DNA of 64,000 nucleotides from Candidatus Bipolaricaulota bacterium (GCA_938091745.1 CALLJK010000011.1:62001-126000); one strand, 5' to 3'; positions 43,124-51,899 are shown, numbered from the stretch's first letter. Numbers and translations are program-made. The notes: generated by a model not told the origin, from the letters alone.

Positions 43124-45540
43124 CACAGTTTCTCTTCTTCCTCCTTGTCGGTGGCTTCTAAGCTCTTGTGAATCTCTTCGAGGCGAGCTTCGACACGCGC
43201 GTAGATCGTCCCCTCGGGGAATTTGCCGTCGGGGCCGCGCTCGCCGGCCTTCATGCCCATCAGTATCTCCAGCCCCTCTTCAACAGTGTGGATCGCGTAG
43301 ATATGAAATCTCCCCTCCCGGACAGCGTCAATGATCTCCTGACGGAGCATTAAGTTATCCGTATTTTGCGCGGGGATGATGACCCCTTGGTCGCCGGTCA
43401 ACCCTTGGATCTTGCAGATCTTAAAGAATCCGTCGATCTTCTCGTTGACACTGCCGATGGGTTGGATCTCGCCTTTCTGATTCACAGAGCCAGTCACGGC
43501 TATACCTTGCTTCAAGGGTACACCGGCGAGTGCCGAGATGAGCGCGTACAGCTCGGCGCTCGAAGCGGAATCGCCGTCTATCTTCGAGTAGCTCTGCTCG
43601 AACGTGATGCTTGCAGAGAGACTCAGAGGGCGCGTGATCGCGAATTTTTCGCCGAGCCAACCCTTCAGAATAAGAACGCCCTTGCTGTGAATCTTCCCGG
43701 ACAGGGCTGCCTCGCGCTCAACGTTGAGCACGCCTTCCTTCCCAGTGAAGACGTTCGCTGTGATGCGTGTGGGCCGCCCAAACGAAAAATCCGTCAACTG
43801 CAAGACCGAAAGTCCGTTCACACATCCGACGCGCTGCCCTTGTGTGTCCACTAAGATATCCCCGCGTGCGATGAGCTCATGGATCTTCTCCTCGATTAAA
43901 TTGTTGCGGTAGTATTTCTCTTCGATGGCGCGCTCCACATGCTCGGCCTTGACAAAGCGTGCCCCCTCGCGCTCGGCCCAGTAGGACGCTTCGCGAACTA
44001 TCGTCATTAAGTCGCTAAACCGTGCAGAGAGCTTCTTCTGGTCTCCAGTGAGCTCCGCAGCATACTCTGCAAGACGTGCTAATGCTGTCTTATGAAAGTG
44101 CTTCAGCCCTGGACGCTCTCTCACGCGTGCGGCGACAAACGGCCCTAACTGTTTGATATATTTCTCGTCCCAGGGGAGCTCGTCATCGAAGTCGGCCTTG
44201 ACCGAGAAGAGCTTAGGGAAGTCTTCGTCAAACGTCTCGAGCATATAGTACAGCTCTGGGCTCCCAATCAAAATGACTTTCACGGAGAGCGGCACCGGCT
44301 CGGGCTTGAGGCTCTCTGTTGTTGTAAACCCCAGCATGGTAGCGGGGTCTTCGATGTGGACGCGCCCGCTGCGCAGCGCGATCTTGAGCGCCTCCCAGCT
44401 GATCTCGTACTTTAAGAGATTGTCAGCGTTTAAGACCAAATAGCCTCCGTTGGCTTCGTGCAGGGAGCCGGGTTTGATCATGGTGAAATCAGCGGTCATG
44501 ACCCCAAACTGCACGCGCCGCTCGATCTTGCCAAAGAGATTCGTATAGGTAGCATTCTCTTGCACCACGACGGGAGCCCCTTTGGTCTTGCTGTGATCTA
44601 CCAAGACATTCACTTTGTATCGAGTGAAGAGCTCGATCATGCCGGTGGGCAGGGGTACCCCTTGGCCTTCGCCCTCTTGTTGGGGGTGGTGGGAGGGCTC
44701 AGCAAACTCTTGAATGTTCTCTAGAATGTCGGCTTCGACGTCCTCGAGAAATTCGAGCACACGCGGATGCTCGTGATAACGGTTCTGTAAGCGCTGGATG
44801 AGGGGAGTGACGGTATAGAGCGCGATGTCTCTGTCAAGTTCTTCAATGGCTTTCAGGCGCTGCTCTTCAATGCTTTCGAGCTGGCTCATCGCTTCTTGGA
44901 TGATCTCTTGGAGCTCTTCACGATAGCGCGCGATCTTTTGGCGTTCCCGCTCAGGGAGATTCATGAAGGCTTCTTCGGTGAGGGGTTTGTTGTCGAGGAG
45001 AGGGGTCGCTTGGAATCCCAGAGCTGAGAGCTGAAAGAGAAAGCCGCGGCGCTGGGCCTCGCGCTCTACAGCGTTGGTTACTTTGGTGCGCAGCTCATTG
45101 AACTGCTCGTCTAAGCTTTGACGCTTCTTTCTGTACTCTTCGCTGTGATAGGCAGCGGGGATGCGCTCGCGGAGCTTCTCGATGAGCTCGTCCATGTCAC
45201 TAGCGAGCTTCCGTCCCAGTCCCTGGGGCAACAGAATATATCGAGGGCAGTAGGGATCATCGAAGTTATGCACATAGCATAGGTCTTGGGGTGGGGGTTC
45301 TTTTAAGCTCAGCTTTTGGAGGAATGCTTTCACTATAGAATTCTTCCCCGTGCCGGGGCTGCCGGCAACGTAAATATTATAGCGAAAGTCTTTGATACCG
45401 AGACCAAGTTCTAGTGCGCGCAGGGCGCGTTCTTGCCCAATGACGTCATCGAGGGGCTTGCACTCGGCTGTCGTCTCGACGCCGAAGATCTCAGGGTCAC
45501 AGCGTCGGCGAAGCTCTTCCGGCGATAAGCGAGCCGCCAT
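43123..45540 (-). CDS. Lon-family ATP-dependent protease, YcbZ/LonB-like
   Basis: 805 residues. The AAA+ part begins with VIGQERALRALELGLGIKDF and Walker A GSPGTGKNSIV (near 60-70), with a long helical insertion (about 110-300, KRQSLDEQFNELRTKV). The C-terminal S16 protease domain has the Ser in KIDGDSASSAELYALISA and the Lys in GSVNEKIDGFF. This arrangement is the Lon-related subfamily typified by E. coli YcbZ, not classical LonA. A run HHPQQEGEGQGVPLPTG near residue 290 could derive from a GC-rich repeat. The stop overlaps the start of a small secreted-protein gene. Confidence 0.9.
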   Translation of the reverse strand: MAARLSPEELRRRCDPEIFGVETTAECKPLDDVIGQERALRALELGLGIKDFRYNIYVAGSPGTGKNSIVKAFLQKLSLKEPPPQDLCYVHNFDDPYCPRYILLPQGLGRKLASDMDELIEKLRERIPAAYHSEEYRKKRQSLDEQFNELRTKVTNAVEREAQRRGFLFQLSALGFQATPLLDNKPLTEEAFMNLPERERQKIARYREELQEIIQEAMSQLESIEEQRLKAIEELDRDIALYTVTPLIQRLQNRYHEHPRVLEFLEDVEADILENIQEFAEPSHHPQQEGEGQGVPLPTGMIELFTRYKVNVLVDHSKTKGAPVVVQENATYTNLFGKIERRVQFGVMTADFTMIKPGSLHEANGGYLVLNADNLLKYEISWEALKIALRSGRVHIEDPATMLGFTTTESLKPEPVPLSVKVILIGSPELYYMLETFDEDFPKLFSVKADFDDELPWDEKYIKQLGPFVAARVRERPGLKHFHKTALARLAEYAAELTGDQKKLSARFSDLMTIVREASYWAEREGARFVKAEHVERAIEEKYYRNNLIEEKIHELIARGDILVDTQGQRVGCVNGLSVLQLTDFSFGRPTRITANVFTGKEGVLNVEREAALSGKIHSKGVLILKGWLGEKFAITRPLSLSASITFEQSYSKIDGDSASSAELYALISALAGVPLKQGIAVTGSVNQKGEIQPIGSVNEKIDGFFKICKIQGLTGDQGVIIPAQNTDNLMLRQEIIDAVREGRFHIYAIHTVEEGLEILMGMKAGERGPDGKFPEGTIYARVEARLEEIHKSLEATDKEEEEKL

Positions 45541-45624
45541 CGTCTGGAGTTCTCCCTTCTTGTGTGGGCGTGAACGCCCTGGGGCCTTTAAGAATACAAA
45601 ATACGGCTTCGGAGAGCAAGGGGG

Positions 45625-46347
45625 CTAGCGGGAGACGCGGATCTCGCTGTCTCCAACGACCGGAGCTGCCAGGCGTGGCGAGAAGCTCGTCAGCAATCCC
45701 TTCAAGGAGAACGTGCTCGTGGGGGTAGTAGTCGGGACGATCAGGTCGTAGATGACAGCGATAGTCTGACCGGGGGAGAAGCGTTGTGTCCAGAGCCATT
45801 GCAGCTCAGATTTCTTTAAGATAGCACCCCCGTTTTGGACTTCTTTTACCGTCCAGCCCTTGGGAGGGTCTTCGTCGAGCCCCAGCCCGTTGATCGTCTG
45901 ATTGATTCTCAAAACGATAATGACGCGCACGGTCTGGCCGGGAGCGACGGTGCCGCTGGGGGGCAGGGCGAGCGAGCGTCGCACGGTCACGGGAGCTTCC
46001 GTAACTTTGACGATCTTGCTGATCGAGCCTGTAGCGCCGCGATTATCTGTGACTCTTAAATTGATGCGCCACTCCCCGGCGCGGTCGAAGAGCCGTGTCG
46101 TCGTCGGGACTGTCTTTATTTCATCGAATTTCCCATCGCCGTTGAAGTCCCACTCATACTTCACTATAGAGCCGTCGGGGTCTTTCGAGCTTGACGCGTC
46201 GAACGTCACGAGGGTATTCGTATCAGGGTTTTGGGGACTGAAGCGAAAGTCGGCGCGGGGCGGGATGTTGCTCTGCGCTTCGGCGCAAGAGACCATAAGC
46301 AATCCCAGCGTCGTCAGCAGAATCAGTCTTTTGAGAGAGCTTCTCAT
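45625..46347 (-). CDS. secreted PKD-domain protein with a beta-sandwich module
   Basis: 240 residues. Signal peptide (LILLTTLGLLMVSCAEAQS; the VSC could also serve as a weak lipobox). PKD domain about 30-115: FDASSSKDPDGSIVKYEWDF and WRINLRVTDNRGATG. The second half is a beta-sandwich unit: APGQTVRVIIVLRINQTING, LGLDEDPPKGWTV, then TIAVIYDLIVP. The same unit occurs once or twice in the proteins at 46413 and 48399. There is no C-terminal dockerin-like module here. GGGAGG site before the ATG. It belongs to a run of three similar genes on the minus strand. Confidence 0.8.
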   Translation of the reverse strand: MRSSLKRLILLTTLGLLMVSCAEAQSNIPPRADFRFSPQNPDTNTLVTFDASSSKDPDGSIVKYEWDFNGDGKFDEIKTVPTTTRLFDRAGEWRINLRVTDNRGATGSISKIVKVTEAPVTVRRSLALPPSGTVAPGQTVRVIIVLRINQTINGLGLDEDPPKGWTVKEVQNGGAILKKSELQWLWTQRFSPGQTIAVIYDLIVPTTTPTSTFSLKGLLTSFSPRLAAPVVGDSEIRVSR

Positions 46348-46412
46348 CGCACAGACCTCCCGTCAACAGTTTGACAGTTCGTCAGTTCTAAGTTTTTCAG
46401 TTCAACTCTGTC

Positions 46413-48305
46413 TCATGGCAGCGGTTTGAAGACATCTTGCCCGGTCAGCCAGTAGGCGACCAGGGTCTGCAATGTCTTGATATCAATTTTACCAAAGTTC
46501 ACTTTACCGTCTGGCTTGTTCTTCACATCTTTAGGTCCTTCTTCTGGGGGTTCTCCAATCCAGAAGCGGACAGCAACTTGAATCTGCTCGAAGCTAATCG
46601 TCGTGGTATCCAGCCAGAGATTGACTTTCGGGTTAGTGGGATCGCTAACGTCCATGCGCGCGAAGATCACGGGGAACGGCAGCTTGGTGACGATCTTAAT
46701 CTCTGTCTCCCCTGTGATCGTGTGCTCGAACGCCGGCGAGGCGCTGCTGATAGAGCCTGATAATTTGATCAGTCGCGGTTCAGGATTTTCTGGCTCTGGA
46801 ATAGTTAATTCATATTCAATAGTGCGTGTGGTACCAGCCTCAAGAGTCTCTAAGAAGACCCAGAGGACTTCGCCTGGGCTCTGACGCATTTGGGCACTCT
46901 CAGCTGAGATAGGTGTGAAATTCAGATTTTGATCAAGATACTTGCTGAAGCGTTCCATTACCACTAAGCCGTTAATGCGATCCAATGCTTGGATCGTGAC
47001 CTTTACTTTAACGCGCTCGCCGGGGAGGGTCTCGTCGTTGGGCAGATTCGTATCAATAGTTCGGGTCGCAATAGCGCGCGGCGTGAAGACCTTGACGGTC
47101 TTGCTGGCACTGGCCTTCTCGCCGTCGGTGTCCGTGACAGTGAGCGTAACAGTATAGCTGCCGTCGGCGCTGTATCGATGCGTAGGATTCTGTTCTGAAG
47201 AGCTTGTCCCGTCACCGAAGTTCCATTCCCACGCGGTGATCCCAACGTCATCGGTTGAACGGTCAATGAACGTAACGGGCTCGTTAGCTTTCGGCTCTGC
47301 CGGTAGAACATCAAAATTCACTGTGGGCGGGCGATTGCGCTCTCGCACCAGCAGCGAGATTGGGCTGATCGTTGGTGTGACCAACCGGCCCCGTGCGTCC
47401 AGATAGCTCAAGATGGGCTTAAGCTGCGCTGCGCCTGTCTGAGAACTCATGACAGTGAAGCTCGCTTCCCACGTGTCTCCGGCACTGAGGCCCTCAATCT
47501 CCCACACGAGCGTCGTTGTATTATCGGGGTTCTTCGTGACGCGGTTGGGCGCGTTGAACGTCGCGAACCCGTAACTCAGAAACGCTGGCAGCACAAGCGT
47601 GATCTTGATCTGTCGCGCGACGATCTTCTTCCCCAACGCTTTGGCGATCTCCCTCGGAACCGTGTCGGTGAATTGCTCGAAGAACTGCCCCTGGGTGAGC
47701 CGAGCCAGCTCGCGCAAGAGCGTTCTGTCAGGGTTGCGCCCAGTAGCAATAGTAAATATTGTGACGCCGCTCTCGGCAGCCCGCTGGGCTTGCGAGAGGG
47801 GCGTGCGCCCGGTATTGAAGCGCCCATCGCTGACTAGGACCATTGCCCATGACGCCTCCTCGCGCCCATTAATAATGAGTGTATCTAACGCTTTGGCGAT
47901 CCCCTCGCCAACGGCGGTCTTGCCCAGGGGCTTTAAGAGCTTCAGCCCTTGCCGGACAGCTTCATGATCGAAGGTGAGCGGGACGTCCACGCGAGCGTCT
48001 GTGCCAAACGAGACCAACCCGACACGGTCTTGTGGCGAGAGGGCTTCAACAATGGCCGAGCCGATGCGTTCCATCTCGCGGACGTTGACAGTCGCTGAAC
48101 GGTCTATAACGAGAAAGAGATCGGCTGGGGCGCGCTCTCCCGCTTGGCCAGCAGAGAGACGCAGGGTGATCGTGCCCTCCTGGTTGATGAAGAGTGCCGC
48201 CGGGGAAATAGTGATTTCAAGCTGCACCGGCGGCGCGGCGACCTGAGCCAGCCCGGTCAGGGTTATGAGTCCGAGCAGGCTCGCTACGAAGAGTATTCGT
48301 CTCAT
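46413..48305 (-). CDS. secreted VWA-PKD protein with dockerin-like C-terminal module
   Basis: 630 residues. Signal peptide (ILFVASLLGLITLTGLAQ), von Willebrand A domain (about 60-220) with the metal-site motif as DRSAT at Asp68 (D-x-S-x-T rather than D-x-S-x-S) and LVSDGRFNTG, a PKD domain (about 335-410; ITAWEWNFGDGTSSSEQNPT), a beta-sandwich unit, then residues 542-630 with FPVIFARMDVSDPTNPKVNL, ISFEQIQVAVRFW and IDIKTLQTLVAYWLTG, related to dockerins but without calcium-loop aspartates. It is probably a surface adhesion or matrix protein. AAAGGAG site. A repeat lies just upstream. Confidence 0.82.
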   Translation of the reverse strand: MRRILFVASLLGLITLTGLAQVAAPPVQLEITISPAALFINQEGTITLRLSAGQAGERAPADLFLVIDRSATVNVREMERIGSAIVEALSPQDRVGLVSFGTDARVDVPLTFDHEAVRQGLKLLKPLGKTAVGEGIAKALDTLIINGREEASWAMVLVSDGRFNTGRTPLSQAQRAAESGVTIFTIATGRNPDRTLLRELARLTQGQFFEQFTDTVPREIAKALGKKIVARQIKITLVLPAFLSYGFATFNAPNRVTKNPDNTTTLVWEIEGLSAGDTWEASFTVMSSQTGAAQLKPILSYLDARGRLVTPTISPISLLVRERNRPPTVNFDVLPAEPKANEPVTFIDRSTDDVGITAWEWNFGDGTSSSEQNPTHRYSADGSYTVTLTVTDTDGEKASASKTVKVFTPRAIATRTIDTNLPNDETLPGERVKVKVTIQALDRINGLVVMERFSKYLDQNLNFTPISAESAQMRQSPGEVLWVFLETLEAGTTRTIEYELTIPEPENPEPRLIKLSGSISSASPAFEHTITGETEIKIVTKLPFPVIFARMDVSDPTNPKVNLWLDTTTISFEQIQVAVRFWIGEPPEEGPKDVKNKPDGKVNFGKIDIKTLQTLVAYWLTGQDVFKPLP

Positions 48306-48322
48306 CGTCCTGCTCCTTTGCA

Positions 48323-48393
48323 GGCCCTCACCCCGCCCTCTCGGGCACCCCTCTCCCGTCTTGACGGACGGGAGAGGGGCCGGGGTGAGGGCC
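48323..48393. repeat. GC-rich palindromic repeat, copy 8
   Basis: Nearly perfect palindrome: outer arms GGCCCTCACCCC / GGGGTGAGGGCC, inner arms CCCCTCTCCCGTC / GACGGGAGAGGGG (one G off centre). Same subtype as copy 7. It lies between two secreted-protein genes. Confidence 0.82.
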
Positions 48394-48398
48394 TTACC

Positions 48399-50531
48399 TC
48401 ATCGCGTCGCGGCCGGCAGAGGTTGATCCACCGGCGTGTCCGTGAGCCAATACGAGACTAGCGTCTGCAATGTTCGAAAGTCTATGATCTTCCCGCAAGT
48501 CCCAACAACTTCCTCGTCTTCTAGCCAGAGAGCGATGGCCGTCTGAATCTGAGCGAAGCTGATCTTGCTCGACAGCGAGACGTCGATGGCGTTCTGCTCC
48601 ACATTCAGATACGCAATAGCTACAGGGATATCCAAGCATTCGACGACGTTGACAGTGTGATCTTTTTCGACTTCGCGCTCAAAGCGCGGGGAGAAGGACT
48701 CAATCAGCCCTTGGATCACATACGGACTGATGATCTCGTCTGTGGGCACGGTCACTTCATACAGAATGCTGCGGCGCGCGCCCGCTGGGATCTTCTCTGT
48801 GAGGATCCACGTATTGGCAGCCTGCTTGAACGCGGCACTGGCGAAGCCCTCAAGGGGTCTAACTTCCCAGCGCTCGGGGAGTTTCTCTGTGAGTGTCAGA
48901 CCCAAGAGATCTTTCTCGGCTTGGACTTCGACCTTCACCCTGAAGATGTTGCCGTTCGGTGTGCGCAGATAGACTTGATAGAACGGGAGTGGTGTCAAAA
49001 TCGAGCGCATCGCCGTTCCGCCAATTGACGTATCTTCTTCAAGGGCACGGTCGACGGGCACACCTGCCAAGTGATGGGCAACGATCTGCTTGAGAGACTC
49101 AAGATCGAGCGGGGCGTCGCATGTTCCCGGCACGGGAGTATCTTCCTGCCAGAACGCCACTGCCCGCTGCATCTGATCGAACGTGATCTCCTCAGACATC
49201 CGGAGGTCGACCGTATCGGTCGCTGTATCTAAGTGCGCGATGGCGACAATCGCGGGCAGGCATCTCACGATAGAGATGCGCGAGAAGGACTCATTGGTCT
49301 CGCCCAGCACCGGGATCTCTTTGATATCGGGGACGGTGCTGGAGACGCGCCCAACAATGTCGAAATCTTGAGGCAGCGGGCCGCCGATCAATTGATCAGT
49401 CTTAGGAATAGTGACATCATAGACGATCCGGCGGGTCTCACCGCTGCGCACAATAGTGGGGAAGATCCATTGAGTCTGAGCGGCTTTGAATGTCGCTCCA
49501 CCGCTGTCAATGGGGGTGACTTCCCAGTTGGCGGGCAGGTCCTCGTCTAAGCCCAGACCGCTCATGGACGTTCTGACGGTGATCGTGACGGTCACTCTGA
49601 ATGTCGTTCCAGGGGCGGCGTGTGTCGTCGAGACCGTGCGCTTGGCAAACGCGACCTCCTTCTCGACCGTGATCGTCTTGGTCACTTGACCGATGGCGCC
49701 CTTATCGTCGGTGACGCGCAGCGTGACTTTCACCTCTCCGATCTGAGTAAACGTCCATTGGACTGTCGGCTTGTCCGTAGAGATCTCAAAGATCCCGTCA
49801 GAATTGAAGTCCCACTCGTACTTGACGATCTTGCCGTCAGCGACGGTGCTCGCCCGAGCATCGAACGTGATGGGCACGTTGACGCTGACGACCGACGGAG
49901 AGTAGGTAAAGTCTGCTTTCGGGGGTGCGCGGCGGAAGGCACTGAGAACTAACGGCTCCACAAGGCTGGGCAGCTGGAATCGCTCAGGAGCAACGGGGTC
50001 GCCGCTGAGCACCTGCCAGCCGTCTATGCCCCGAATGAACGTTGGCGTGATCGTGATCTCGAACTCATCGGACAGGCCATTGATCACGACGCCGTCGGCG
50101 CGCTCTGGCAGCCAGCGCCAGGTCATCGTTGCTATCGGCGGGTTGAACTCGTAAGTGTCAGATGGGTCGTCGCGTAAGGCGATCCGCGCCGTGGGCGGAA
50201 GCCCATCGAAGCGCAGCGTGGCCTCGCCGCCTGCGGGATTGCCCGGCTTGCTCAGAATAATTATCAAGCTCAGCTCGCGGGTGTTGGCGTCGCGGTAGAG
50301 AAAGACCAACGCTTGATTAGCGACTTCTAGGCCCGTATTGGGCTGGTCGTTGGCGAAGCGATAGAAGTCCACGGCCGAGCCCGGCTGAGTCAGCGGGGTG
50401 ATTGGGGTCGAGAACGCTCCTTGACGCGCCAGGAAGAACGAAGTCGTCTGAGCAGTCCCTTGGCTTGCTCCGGTCACAGCGATCAGGGCCAACACTATAA
50501 GCCCGCAGAGAGATTGTCGAATGACACGCAT
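48399..50531 (-). CDS. secreted PKD protein with two beta-sandwich and two dockerin-like modules
   Basis: 710 residues. Signal peptide 1-28 (LCGLIVLALIAVTGASQGTA). An N-terminal beta-rich region (30-195), a PKD domain (204-292; ADGKIVKYEWDFNSDGIFEI), then two tandem repeats of beta-sandwich plus dockerin-like module: sandwich about 300-420 (MSGLGLDEDLPANWEV) and module 425-497 (ITFDQMQRAVAFW, LDLESLKQIVAHHLAG), sandwich about 515-630 (LLGLTLTEKLPERWEV) and module 634-706 (ISFAQIQTAIALW, IDFRTLQTLVSYWLTD). Both modules contain a GTC cysteine between their two helices. AAGGAGG site. Likely a surface or matrix protein. Confidence 0.82.
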   Translation of the reverse strand: MRVIRQSLCGLIVLALIAVTGASQGTAQTTSFFLARQGAFSTPITPLTQPGSAVDFYRFANDQPNTGLEVANQALVFLYRDANTRELSLIIILSKPGNPAGGEATLRFDGLPPTARIALRDDPSDTYEFNPPIATMTWRWLPERADGVVINGLSDEFEITITPTFIRGIDGWQVLSGDPVAPERFQLPSLVEPLVLSAFRRAPPKADFTYSPSVVSVNVPITFDARASTVADGKIVKYEWDFNSDGIFEISTDKPTVQWTFTQIGEVKVTLRVTDDKGAIGQVTKTITVEKEVAFAKRTVSTTHAAPGTTFRVTVTITVRTSMSGLGLDEDLPANWEVTPIDSGGATFKAAQTQWIFPTIVRSGETRRIVYDVTIPKTDQLIGGPLPQDFDIVGRVSSTVPDIKEIPVLGETNESFSRISIVRCLPAIVAIAHLDTATDTVDLRMSEEITFDQMQRAVAFWQEDTPVPGTCDAPLDLESLKQIVAHHLAGVPVDRALEEDTSIGGTAMRSILTPLPFYQVYLRTPNGNIFRVKVEVQAEKDLLGLTLTEKLPERWEVRPLEGFASAAFKQAANTWILTEKIPAGARRSILYEVTVPTDEIISPYVIQGLIESFSPRFEREVEKDHTVNVVECLDIPVAIAYLNVEQNAIDVSLSSKISFAQIQTAIALWLEDEEVVGTCGKIIDFRTLQTLVSYWLTDTPVDQPLPAATR

Positions 50532-50713
50532 CGCGGCCTCCTTCTGTGTATCATACCTGCCTCAGTATAGCGAGCGATCCCCCCTGAGACAGTGATTCAA
50601 ATTACCCATTGCACTGACCTCCCCTTGGCTTGAGCATAGCACAGCTTTCCGCCAAAGGCAAGTAGGTGTAATGGCGATTACAGTCTAAGAAAATATGCGG
50701 GTGCTTTCGAGGT

Positions 50714-50881
50714 CTAGGGCCACCATCGCAGTGGGCGTTTGTCTGAGTGATGGGTGCGCTCTGTCCTGATATGAGATGAGAAGAAGTTGGGCCCCATGCC
50801 GTGTGACAGGAGGGTCGAGGCTTTGTTCGCGGCAATCTGGCGGGCCAGATTGACGATGGCTTCGGATGGGGCCCAACCCAT
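50714..50881 (-). pseudogene. fragment resembling a molybdopterin oxidoreductase
   Basis: A 55-codon frame begins MGWAPSEAIVNLARQIAANK and continues LLSHGMGPNFFSS. The pattern P-x-E-x-I-x-x-L-A-R-x-x-A-x-N-K ... GMGPN-x-F is that of the helix before a cofactor-contacting loop in large molybdopterin oxidoreductases. After about 35 residues the sequence loses resemblance and stops. No domain ends fit, so this is at best a remnant. It is the only gene-like trace in the 425-base stretch 50532-50956, which is otherwise empty except for the inverted repeats listed next. Confidence 0.4.
50786..50877. repeat. nested inverted repeats (12-base outer, 9-base inner)
   Basis: GTTGGGCCCCAT (50786-50797) pairs with ATGGGGCCCAAC (50866-50877), both perfect; inside lies CAATCTGGC-gg-GCCAGATTG (50833-50852). 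A 92-base transcript would fold into a long stem with an inner hairpin. It coincides with the gene fragment above, so it could be a small RNA, a mobile remnant or coincidence. Confidence 0.45.
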
Positions 50882-50956
50882 ACGATTGTAGCTTTAGTAT
50901 CGGGGATAGCTGCTGCCTTGGTCAATGAGCTCTATCAAGACAAAACCTGAAGTTTA

Positions 50957-51277
50957 TCAGAACTTGCTCAGTTCGTGATAGAGATCGACATCGCCGTTCT
51001 TGGCGATCTGTTTATCTTCGTAAGGGGTGCCTAAGCGACGATAGAACTCGTCGGCGATATTATGAAAGACGCCCGTTGTGATCGCGATGAGCCAGTAGCG
51101 CAACGCGCCGAATTGTAACTGAATGACTTTGAGAGCCAGGCGGGTGCACGAATAATTTAAGAGCCCGGCGAACGCGGCGTCGTAGTTATGGGCTTTGGCT
51201 TGGGTGACGATCTGCTGAGCGAGCTGGTCGATGAGCGGGTCTAGAGGGTGACGGTCTTGTTGGGTGATATAGGGCAT
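50957..51277 (-). CDS. DUF6899-like small protein
   Basis: 106 residues from an ATG with AGGAGG six bases upstream. The start MPYITQQDRHPLDPLIDQLA, the central LNYSCTRLALKVIQLQFGAL and the end EFYRRLGTPYEDKQIAKNGD match a widespread family of short cytoplasmic proteins without known function. The C-terminal RRxxxPYED-x-K-x-x-x-NGDV block is the most conserved part. It is a single gene, on the minus strand, next to the accessory region. Confidence 0.7.
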   Translation of the reverse strand: MPYITQQDRHPLDPLIDQLAQQIVTQAKAHNYDAAFAGLLNYSCTRLALKVIQLQFGALRYWLIAITTGVFHNIADEFYRRLGTPYEDKQIAKNGDVDLYHELSKF

Positions 51278-51377
51278 AGAGACCTCCTCAGTTAGCGATT
51301 GCTGCATAAAGATTGTAAAATACCTCGACGAGATATGCCAGCGGACTCTGAGACTATTGAGAGGGAGGAGGGGACCA

Positions 51378-51785
51378 ATGTGGAAGACTCTCTACGTTGC
51401 TACTACTCCTGAAGAGTCTAGGATGATCCTACAAACGTTGGATGAGTATCATATTCGCTATCAACTCGAGTCAGGGCCGACCCCTGATTCTGTAGCGATC
51501 CTTGTGCAGGAGAGCGACTTTGCTACTGCTGAGGCCCTTCTGCGTGAGCCGTCAGGGCCTTCTCAAACTGCTCCCCCTCGAGAAGCATCAGGGCTGCTCT
51601 GTGTGCGTTGTTCTGTGCCGTTGCGTTACAAAGGCAAAAGGTCGATTCAAGTGGGCTTTTGGGCAACTGGGTACATGGACGTCGAAGTCTATATATGCCC
51701 TCGATGCGGCCATATTGAACTCTTCGAGCCACTCTTATTCCATGACTTTATTGCACCGGATCACTCCCAAGGCGCTGATAGGTGA
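51378..51785 (+). CDS. DUF2007-like domain plus zinc ribbon protein
   Basis: 135 residues from the ATG with GGAGGGG upstream. The N-terminal half (WKTLYVATTPEESRMILQTL ... SVAILVQESDFATAEALL) has the small ferredoxin-like DUF2007/signal-transducing fold, and the C-terminal half carries two cysteine pairs, CVRC and CPRC (residues about 81-84 and 118-121), forming a zinc ribbon around a short hydrophobic hairpin. Function unknown. It is the last ordinary gene before the accessory zone. Confidence 0.65.
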   Translation: MWKTLYVATTPEESRMILQTLDEYHIRYQLESGPTPDSVAILVQESDFATAEALLREPSGPSQTAPPREASGLLCVRCSVPLRYKGKRSIQVGFWATGYMDVEVYICPRCGHIELFEPLLFHDFIAPDHSQGADR

Positions 51786-51842
51786 CCGGCTGTCGTGTTA
51801 TAATACCCCCCGTCGTACATCTCTCAAATTTTTCACGCAAGC
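51786..51842 (+). repeat. partial copy A of the thrS promoter and leader
   Basis: TGTCGTG-ttataataccccccg-TCGTACATCT and AAATTTTTCACGCAAG closely match 53972-54016 upstream of thrS (TGTCGTG-tataatacccca-TCGTACATCT, AAATCTTGCACAAGG). The -10 box (51799-51804) is preserved, but no thrS coding sequence follows. Confidence 0.7.
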
Positions 51843-51848
51843 AGATAC

Positions 51849-51878
51849 TTGAACAAGCAGCGGTCTGTGTGCTAGACT
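51849..51878 (+). promoter_or_regulatory. promoter of hicB pair 3
   Basis: TTGAAC (51849-51854), 18-base spacer, TAGACT (51873-51878), followed by a GGGGAGG ribosome site and ATG at 51900. Confidence 0.55.
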
Positions 51879-51899
51879 CGATAAGGCGGGGAGGCTTTT

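Noticed and set aside
44641-44700. Palindromic-repeat insertion in the Lon-family gene (QQEGEGQGVPLPTG)
   Set aside because: The palindromic core is not recognisable; kept only as a remark in the gene entry.
50786-50877. Signal recognition particle RNA or selenocysteine tRNA
   Set aside because: Size is suitable, but the SRP core GGUCAGG...GGAAGGAAGCAGCC and tRNA T-loop GGTTCGA are both absent.
50602-50925. 107-codon minus-strand frame in the gap upstream of the large PKD gene
   Set aside because: Composition is unlike a protein and a different frame on the same strand gives the more convincing molybdopterin-oxidoreductase-like fragment.
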